A stretch of DNA of 64,000 nt from Aliidiomarina quisquiliarum. GTDB lineage: Bacteria > Pseudomonadota > Gammaproteobacteria > Enterobacterales > Alteromonadaceae. The position numbers were made by a program, and so were the translations under genes. The DNA is taken from positions 52,916 to 116,915 of the forward strand of contig NZ_JAMFTN010000052.1 in NCBI RefSeq assembly GCF_023922585.1, read 5' to 3'. Positions 59,153-64,000 of this stretch are shown here, one piece after another. The notes below the pieces were generated by a model, which was not told the DNA's origin, did no database searches, and saw nothing but the letters and a program-made list of their open reading frames with translations. The first letter of the stretch is position 1. Every line of letters starts with the position of its first letter.

Positions 59153-60542
59153 GGCTTGCTCCCCCTACTATCGAACTAAATTGAGGTACATTCACATTTT
59201 CATGTGGTACATAATGTGTTGGCGCATGGTCAACCACGCGGCGCATACGCGCTATGTCGCGAGTAGAAATTTCGCTACCGTGGTTGCCCCAGCCGTTCCG
59301 AATAAAGTTCAGTACGTCGGCTAGGTCTTGGTTACTTAAGTGATAAAAGCCCGGCATAGTAAAGGCCATCATGTCGTGCTTGGTGTCGGCCATTTTACCG
59401 CCAGCCATGGTTACCTGAATAAGCGAGCTTGGATCTTCAGCAAACACTATCGAGTTACCTGCAAGGGCAGGGAATACCCGAGGTGCGCCTTTACCGTCCA
59501 TGCGGTGGCAAGCAGCACATTCTTGCACATAAATAATTTCACCGGGCTCAGTAATATTACCACTACGAAGCTTTGCCGTGGTGGTGTCTTCGGTTGGCTG
59601 CCAGTTAGCCGCGTAGCCTTTGCGTGGCGGCAAGCTCATTAAATAGCTGGCAATAGCGTGAAGGTCGGTGTCGGTAAAGTACTGAGTGCTTTTTTCAACC
59701 ACTTCCGACATGCTACCAAAGGCTGCGGTGTGGTGAGTACGGCCTGTGCGCAGGAATTCAACTAACTCTTCTTCGCTCCAAATAGCTAAGCCAACACCTT
59801 CATTGCGCAAGCTTTTGGCGTACCAGCCTTCAAGTACAGAGCCGGCAAGAAACTGTTCAGAATCATTATTGCTTAACGACTTTTCTTGGAAGCCAATACC
59901 CCGTGGCGTGTGGCATGCGCCACAGTGGGCCAAACCTTCTACTAAGTAGGCACCGTGGTTTTGCTGCGCGGTTAAGCTTGGGTTTTCTTCAAATTCACGG
60001 GGTTGAGCGAAAATAAGTTGCCACCATGCTAAGGGCCAACGCATGTTTGCTGGCCATGGAATGGTTGCTACTTGGTTATCTTGTTTTACTGGTAGAACAG
60101 CCGACATGAAATAGGCATACATAGCTTCTATTTCGTCGTCTTTGGCTATCATGTACGAAACAAACGGCATAGCCGGATACAAAGCCACGTTATCTGGGCG
60201 AATACCACGACGAACCGCGCGTTCAAAGTCGGCGTAAGAATAGTTGCCAATACCGGTTTCCGGGTCGGGAGTAATATTGGTTGAATAAATTGCACCTAGC
60301 GGAGTTTGCATACCTAGGCCGCCGGCAAAAGCTTTACCACCTGGCGCCGTATGGCACGCCACACAGTCGGCAACACGAGCATAATATTGCCCTTTAGCAA
60401 TAAGCTCAGGGTCGGTAATGTCTACTTGTGGCGGGTTGTCCATGAGTGGTGCAAACCAATAAGGCACCGACTTGGCTACAGCAACCGCCCCCACCAGTAA
60501 CACAGCGCAACTAAATATTGCTATTTGCGTGGCTTTTTTCAT
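59145..60542 (-). CDS. Trihaem membrane-anchored cytochrome c, alcohol-dehydrogenase-subunit type
   Basis: 465 residues with an N-terminal anchor (about 5-24). Three haem-binding sites: CVACH (starting residue 60), CGACH, and CAACH, each in a cytochrome c fold like the cytochrome subunit of membrane alcohol or gluconate dehydrogenases. No dehydrogenase subunit is next to it; instead it overlaps the TsdA-like gene by 8 bases. It probably carries electrons between that enzyme and the quinone pool or an oxidase. A promoter was not recognised in the 155-base upstream gap. Confidence 0.78.
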   Translation of the reverse strand: MKKATQIAIFSCAVLLVGAVAVAKSVPYWFAPLMDNPPQVDITDPELIAKGQYYARVADCVACHTAPGGKAFAGGLGMQTPLGAIYSTNITPDPETGIGNYSYADFERAVRRGIRPDNVALYPAMPFVSYMIAKDDEIEAMYAYFMSAVLPVKQDNQVATIPWPANMRWPLAWWQLIFAQPREFEENPSLTAQQNHGAYLVEGLAHCGACHTPRGIGFQEKSLSNNDSEQFLAGSVLEGWYAKSLRNEGVGLAIWSEEELVEFLRTGRTHHTAAFGSMSEVVEKSTQYFTDTDLHAIASYLMSLPPRKGYAANWQPTEDTTTAKLRSGNITEPGEIIYVQECAACHRMDGKGAPRVFPALAGNSIVFAEDPSSLIQVTMAGGKMADTKHDMMAFTMPGFYHLSNQDLADVLNFIRNGWGNHGSEISTRDIARMRRVVDHAPTHYVPHENVNVPQFSSIVGGASHE

Positions 60543-60697
60543 ATCAACTTATACTCCATTATCGGTTTGCACCTATGACACCGTAGGTACCATTTTAGTT
60601 TAGCAGTATCTAATATTTAAAGAACTGCTTTCCCAAATGAATTTGATATGAATCAAGCTATTTATTAAGAAGTATATTTATGCACTTAAGGTCGGTT

Positions 60698-61969
60698 TCA
60701 AACTGATATTTTTTTGAATATTCCTGTTTTAGTCATATTGCGGGTTAACTCAAAAATAGTGAGTGCAGCAATAGGGTCTATTTTTTCTGGCGCAGTTAAA
60801 TTTAATTGCTGCCATTGTTCACGCTGAATACGCACCGACAGCAAATACTCATCATCAATATGGCCAGTGGCACTGTTTAGGCGCTGGGTGTAAGCCAAAA
60901 CCGTAAGGTGTTGCACACTTGGCAACGTTACCCAGGTAACGCCCGCAAGTTTTAAAACCACACCATGTACATGGCGGGCGTATTCCATACGCTGTTGAGT
61001 GGCGCTTTTGGTTTTAATTAGTAATCGCCTGCCATTCTTACTAAAACGGGCGCTACGGTTAGGAAACTCTTCGCTGGTGGGTAAGTCCACATCAAGCAGT
61101 ACCTCGAAGCCATTTACACCGGTTTGAATTTCAAAACTAACATGGGTGTCGCGGGGCCAATTAAGCGTGGCCAGCTTACTTTCTAATAGGTCGGCCATAA
61201 ATTCCGTGTCGTGGTTAAGCTTATAAGCAAAGGTTTCTGTGGCCGCATGTTGCTGCTGGCGGTGGCTTTTTTCTTGGCGCTGCCAGTGAGCAAGGGCTTG
61301 TTCGAAAGTATGTTGTAATTGCCGGCGCACTTGCTTGGTTTGGTTAAAGTTTTGCTGCCAAGCTTGATGTTTCAAATGGTGTTTTTGGTCTTGCTTGGCA
61401 CTAACAACAGGCAAAAGCCGATGCCAAAAGTATTTCTTTGGTGGTACGGGCTCAATGGGTAGGCTAGGCAGGGTCGGCCGAATGGGCTCTGTTAGTTCAA
61501 ACGGCTGGTAAATGTGCTTCGGTGGCGCACCAGAAAGGGGAGGTGTGTCTGTATGAATGTTTTGCAAGGCGTCGGCATCATTATTAATGCGCGCACATTC
61601 AGCGGTTAAAAAAGCAGAAATTTCATCGCTATGGTGTTGCCATAAGGTGCGCTTAACAGCTGGGCTAGCAGCTATGCCGCCGGCGTCGTGAATAAGTAGC
61701 TCGCCACGGTCGCCCAGGGTAAGAGTAAAGCTTTGTTGAAAGCCACTAGCATGGCTAGCCCCAGTAGGTGAGGCTTTACCAGCCTTGTTATCCAGCCTAG
61801 TACGATAAGAAAGCCCCGTTCCTGGCGCCCCCACGTTGCCATGCACACCGTGTTTACCAACAGTAACGCTAGCGCCCCGAATACCCCCCGAAACACTCAC
61901 ACCTGTTTTACCTATATTTAACCGCACACCAGGAAATAGGGTAACCCGGCGCCGAAATCGAAGTGCCAT
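60698..61969 (-). CDS. DUF4236 protein with long uncharacterised C-terminal part
   Basis: 423 residues from ATG 61969, preceded by AGGAGA; a reading from 62089 adds 40 unconserved residues. The first 55 residues are a DUF4236 domain (MALRFRRRVTLFPGVRLNIG, then GVSVSGGIRGASVTVGK, Gly-rich). The remaining 370 residues hold a charged helical stretch (about 200-260, rich in Gln, His and Lys) and a C-terminal domain with YARHVHGVVLKLAGVTWV. The function is unknown. It lies between the cytochrome operon and yicC, on the opposite strand from yicC. Confidence 0.7.
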   Translation of the reverse strand: MALRFRRRVTLFPGVRLNIGKTGVSVSGGIRGASVTVGKHGVHGNVGAPGTGLSYRTRLDNKAGKASPTGASHASGFQQSFTLTLGDRGELLIHDAGGIAASPAVKRTLWQHHSDEISAFLTAECARINNDADALQNIHTDTPPLSGAPPKHIYQPFELTEPIRPTLPSLPIEPVPPKKYFWHRLLPVVSAKQDQKHHLKHQAWQQNFNQTKQVRRQLQHTFEQALAHWQRQEKSHRQQQHAATETFAYKLNHDTEFMADLLESKLATLNWPRDTHVSFEIQTGVNGFEVLLDVDLPTSEEFPNRSARFSKNGRRLLIKTKSATQQRMEYARHVHGVVLKLAGVTWVTLPSVQHLTVLAYTQRLNSATGHIDDEYLLSVRIQREQWQQLNLTAPEKIDPIAALTIFELTRNMTKTGIFKKISV

Positions 61970-62109
61970 ATATTTCTCCTTGCCATACCTATCTATAGCA
62001 GCTTTGGGCTGAAAGCAAATGCACCTGAAGAAATGATAATGGTATACTGCGACAATATAAGGATGTTGCACGCTTACGTCGGCATTCAAATAAATTTAAG
62101 GTAACCAAT

Positions 62110-62973
62110 ATGATCCACAGCATGACAGCGTACGCGCGTGAAGAAGTAAAAGGTGAATGGGGCACAGCCGTTTGGGAATTACGCTCGGTAAACCAACGCT
62201 ATTTAGAAACCCACTTCCGCTTACCTGAACAGTTTCGTGCTTTGGAAATACCACTACGCGACCGCCTACGCAAGCAACTGCAGCGGGGCAAGGTTGAATG
62301 TAGCTTACGCTTTAGCGCCGGCAATGAAAGCAACACGGAATTAAACGTGAACGAAGAACTTGCCCGAGCGGTTATTCGTGGCGCGGAATGGCTACAAAGC
62401 CAAGGCGCGAAAGCCTCTATCGACCCACTTGAAGTGCTACGCTGGCCAGGCGTATTAACCAGCCAAGAAGCCGACATGGATGCCCTACAAGCGGAATTGC
62501 TGGCGGGCTTCGACAAGGCCATGAGCAGCTTTTTAGAACACCGCGGCGCCGAAGGCAGCAACATGCAAAAGCTCATAGAAGACCGCCTAGAAAGCATCAG
62601 CCAACAAGCCGCCAAGGTACGCCAACGCATGCCCGAAATTATTCAGTGGCAGCGCGACCGTTTACTGAGCAAATTTGAAGAAGCCAAAATAGAACTCGAC
62701 GCCGAACGCGTGGAACAAGAAATGGTGATGCTGGCGCAAAAGGTAGACGTAGCCGAAGAGCTCGACCGCCTCGACAGCCACATAAAAGAAACCCGCAACG
62801 CCCTGAACAAAGGCGGCGCCTGCGGCCGACGCCTCGATTTCATGATGCAAGAGTTCAACCGCGAAGCCAACACCCTCGGCTCCAAGTCCATCCACGCCGA
62901 CATCACCGCCAGCGCCGTAGAAATTAAAGTGCTGATTGAGCAAATGCGCGAGCAGATTCAAAACATCGAATAG
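62110..62973 (+). CDS. yicC: YicC-family endoribonuclease
   Basis: 287 residues, standard for YicC (YicC_N plus DUF1732). It opens MIHSMTAYARE, has VNQRYLETHFRLPEQFR, and closes with GRRLDFMMQEFNREANTLGSKS and EIKVLIEQMREQIQN, the conserved C-terminus. E. coli YicC is an RNA endonuclease acting on certain small RNAs. The 3' end of yicC is a known insertion point for some mobile genomic islands, and an integrase relic follows here. The yicC frame itself is intact. Confidence 0.96.
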   Translation: MIHSMTAYAREEVKGEWGTAVWELRSVNQRYLETHFRLPEQFRALEIPLRDRLRKQLQRGKVECSLRFSAGNESNTELNVNEELARAVIRGAEWLQSQGAKASIDPLEVLRWPGVLTSQEADMDALQAELLAGFDKAMSSFLEHRGAEGSNMQKLIEDRLESISQQAAKVRQRMPEIIQWQRDRLLSKFEEAKIELDAERVEQEMVMLAQKVDVAEELDRLDSHIKETRNALNKGGACGRRLDFMMQEFNREANTLGSKSIHADITASAVEIKVLIEQMREQIQNIE

Positions 62974-62981
62974 TTTTTTTA

Positions 62982-63053
62982 CCCGTCCAAGAATGTCTTA
63001 GAAGCCCTGTTATTTGCTTGTAAATACAGGGCTTTTTTATTTTTCCCGTCCAA
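62982..63053. other. Possible attachment-site repeat: CCCGTCCAA flanking the yicC terminator
   Basis: The 9-base CCCGTCCAA occurs at 62982-62990, just after the yicC stop, and at 63045-63053, each preceded by a T-run. The pair brackets the yicC terminator and lies before the integrase relic. It could be a duplicated att core or an integrase arm site; nine bases are too few to be sure. Confidence 0.35.
63002..63038 (+). terminator. Terminator of yicC
   Basis: Stem AAGCCCTGT (63002-63010) / ACAGGGCTT (63026-63034), with inner TATTT/AAATA pairing, followed by TTTTTT to 63038. Confidence 0.88.
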
Positions 63054-63158
63054 ATCGGTTTGCAGATGTCCGTTACCAACTGCCTGTTTAGTGGTGGGAA
63101 GAATGGTGGTGGGCAGCCATTATTGCCCCTCCATTATTTCAGCAATTATGGAGTAAAC

Positions 63159-63697
63159 ATGGGAAAACTCACAGCAAAACAGGTTATTGCATACAGCAAA
63201 GCCGAACCAAAAAATACTCAGACGGTGAAGGGCTATACTTTTGCGCCCGCAAACAAGGCTCGCCTTACTGGATGATCCGCTACACCACAGCCAAAGGAAG
63301 ACGAGAAGCAACCTTGGGGCAATTTCCTTTAATATCGTTGGCAGACGCCAGAATTGCCGCCGCATACTTTCGAAAGGAAGTACGTGACGGCATAGATCCT
63401 CTTCTGGAAAAACAGAAAATCGAGTTACCTGACATTGAAACCGTGGATCAACTGTTCCATGACTGGTATCGAACCGATCTTAGTCGACGACTTCAGCATC
63501 CCAAGATTCCGTATCGGGTTTACACCAAAGACATAAGCCCAGTCATTGGCATTAAGTGTATTGCTGAGGTGACTGCACGTGACGTGCGGGAGGTGCTAGA
63601 GCGCATTCGAGAAAGTAACCGCCCTACCATTGCCAACGATACCTTGATGTACATGAAGCAGCTGTTTCGGCATGCGATAATGCGGCCGAACGTTTAA
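63159..63697 (+). pseudogene. Tyrosine-recombinase integrase relic, frameshifted and 3' truncated
   Basis: ATG 63159 has GGAG five bases upstream and begins MGKLTAKQVIAYSKAEPK, the start of a DUF4102-type integrase. Within a run of six A at about 63213-63218 the frame shifts; one extra A would continue KKYSDGEGLYF, matching the expected DG-GLYL motif, then WMIRYTTAKGRREATLGQFPLISLADAR and GIDPLLEKQK, followed by an SAM-like core-binding domain. The frame ends at 63697, before the catalytic domain with its R-H-R-Y residues. The protein is therefore not active. It sits directly after yicC. Confidence 0.85.
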
Positions 63698-63875
63698 CCC
63701 GCTGGCTGACCTACCAGTTACCACGCGTTAAACAAGCGCACCCTAGCTGCCCGATTCACCAATGGCTGAATAGCATTGGCGCACAAGTGATCGTAGAAAA
63801 ATGGCAAAGCCCCGAGCAATGGCCAAACCTGTATTGGCTACCTTTACCTGAGGTTGATGGCCACGCGCTACCTTG
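63676..63875 (+). pseudogene. Headless C-terminal fragment of an unrecognised gene
   Basis: From about 63676 a different frame stays open: it reads DNAAERLTRWLTYQLPRV, then HQWLNSIGAQVIVEKWQ, PEQWPNLYWLPLPEV and GHALPC. It has no start codon of its own and does not look like the rest of an integrase, so sequence from another gene appears joined here. The left junction is uncertain because the frame is also open further upstream. The right end is cut by the IS left end at 63876. I do not recognise the family. Confidence 0.45.
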
Positions 63876-64000
63876 TGTAACTACCCCGTAAAATAATACA
63901 GATTACTCGTAGAATTTCTTTTAAGCTAAACGAAAGGAGTTTGACGATGAGCAAACGAAAGACTGAAAGCCAAATTGTGGCGATTTTGAAAGAAGCTGAA
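63876..64000 (+). mobile_element. Left end of an IS3-family insertion sequence, continues beyond window
   Basis: The proposed left terminal repeat starts TGTAACTACCCCG at 63876; IS3-family ends begin with TG and often carry a C-rich stretch like this. The OrfA start follows 71 bases later. The right end lies outside the window, so the boundary at 63876 is inferred from the motif and from where the interrupted frame ends. Confidence 0.65.
63947..64000 (+). CDS. IS3-family transposase OrfA, first 18 residues
   Basis: ATG 63947 has AAGGAG at 63934-63939. The 18 visible residues, MSKRKTESQIVAILKEAE, match the start of OrfA of the IS407-like group of IS3, a helix-turn-helix DNA-binding protein that is fused by frameshift with OrfB to make transposase. 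The gene is cut by the window edge. Confidence 0.85.
   Translation, partial: MSKRKTESQIVAILKEAE

Noticed and set aside
63060..63275. A 71-residue reading frame from ATG 63060 after yicC
   Set aside because: Its in-frame ATG at 63159, with a good ribosome site, is the integrase start; the preceding 33 residues show no conserved pattern.
1..64000. CRISPR array, tRNA or rRNA genes, complete prophage
   Set aside because: No spaced repeat series, cloverleaf or rRNA-like sequence, and no phage structural genes were seen.

Overview
The window is ordinary, densely packed chromosome of a gammaproteobacterium of about 48-50% G+C. Nearly all genes are housekeeping or metabolic types. Several features point to Alteromonadales, and Idiomarinaceae is my best guess: a MetJ repressor next to a MetL fusion, DamX next to AroB/AroK, RraA, a full histidine-degradation set, DUF3081 and CybB/YceI. 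The family is inferred from gene content only.

Layout. 1-5100: end of rsmJ (+), then a minus-strand block of two very diverged PilM/PilP-like genes, aroK, aroB and damX. 5200-9530: mrcA (PBP1a) and an atypical ATP sulfurylase. 9560-13820: metL, metJ with candidate met boxes, and a short malic enzyme. 14070-20250: a SAM methyltransferase, rpmE, priA, argS and an FtsN-like SPOR protein. 20280-22260: hslVU behind a recognisable heat-shock promoter. 22280-24340: a membrane GGDEF-EAL protein with a broken GGDEF motif. 24540-31430: rraA and the hut genes hutG, hutI, hutC, hutU, hutH, with a HutC-type operator between hutI and hutC. HutH carries Ala-Cys-Gly where Ala-Ser-Gly normally forms the MIO cofactor. 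31430-39200: a GNAT-thioesterase fusion, a spermidine-synthase-like protein, yihY, dtd and an RND efflux pair. 39260-42380: DUF3081, a hemolysin III-like protein, an AT-rich Cys-rich secreted orphan, cytochrome b561 and YceI. 42450-49780: bipA, glnA, a CpxRA-like two-component pair, a lysophospholipase and trmL. 49960-56580: envelope and secreted proteins, namely an S51/cyanophycinase-like protein without its usual nucleophile motif, a DUF4105 protein, a DUF3015 protein, and a four-lipoprotein CsgG/DUF4810/DUF799 operon without curli subunits. 56760-62970: pyrE, rph, a TsdA-like dihaem plus trihaem cytochrome pair, a DUF4236 protein and yicC. 62980-64000: mobile debris at the 3' end of yicC: a frameshifted, truncated tyrosine integrase, a headless gene fragment, and the left end of an IS3-family element that cuts that fragment.

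Working together: the hut genes turn histidine into glutamate under HutC control, and GlnA can reuse the released ammonia. MrcA, DamX and the FtsN-like protein serve wall synthesis and division. The CpxRA-like pair, HslVU, the RND pump and the lipoprotein operon suggest envelope and protein-quality stress functions. The two cytochrome genes form a likely periplasmic electron-transfer module, possibly for thiosulfate oxidation.

I saw no tRNA, rRNA, CRISPR array or complete prophage, and no gene-free stretch longer than 300 bases. The most unusual points are the natural Cys variant of HutH, the non-canonical ATP sulfurylase, the TsdA-type module lying between rph and yicC, the nested mobile debris after yicC, the CsgG lipoprotein operon, and a dispersed TTGGGGTCAGA repeat found in damX and beside the lysophospholipase gene.
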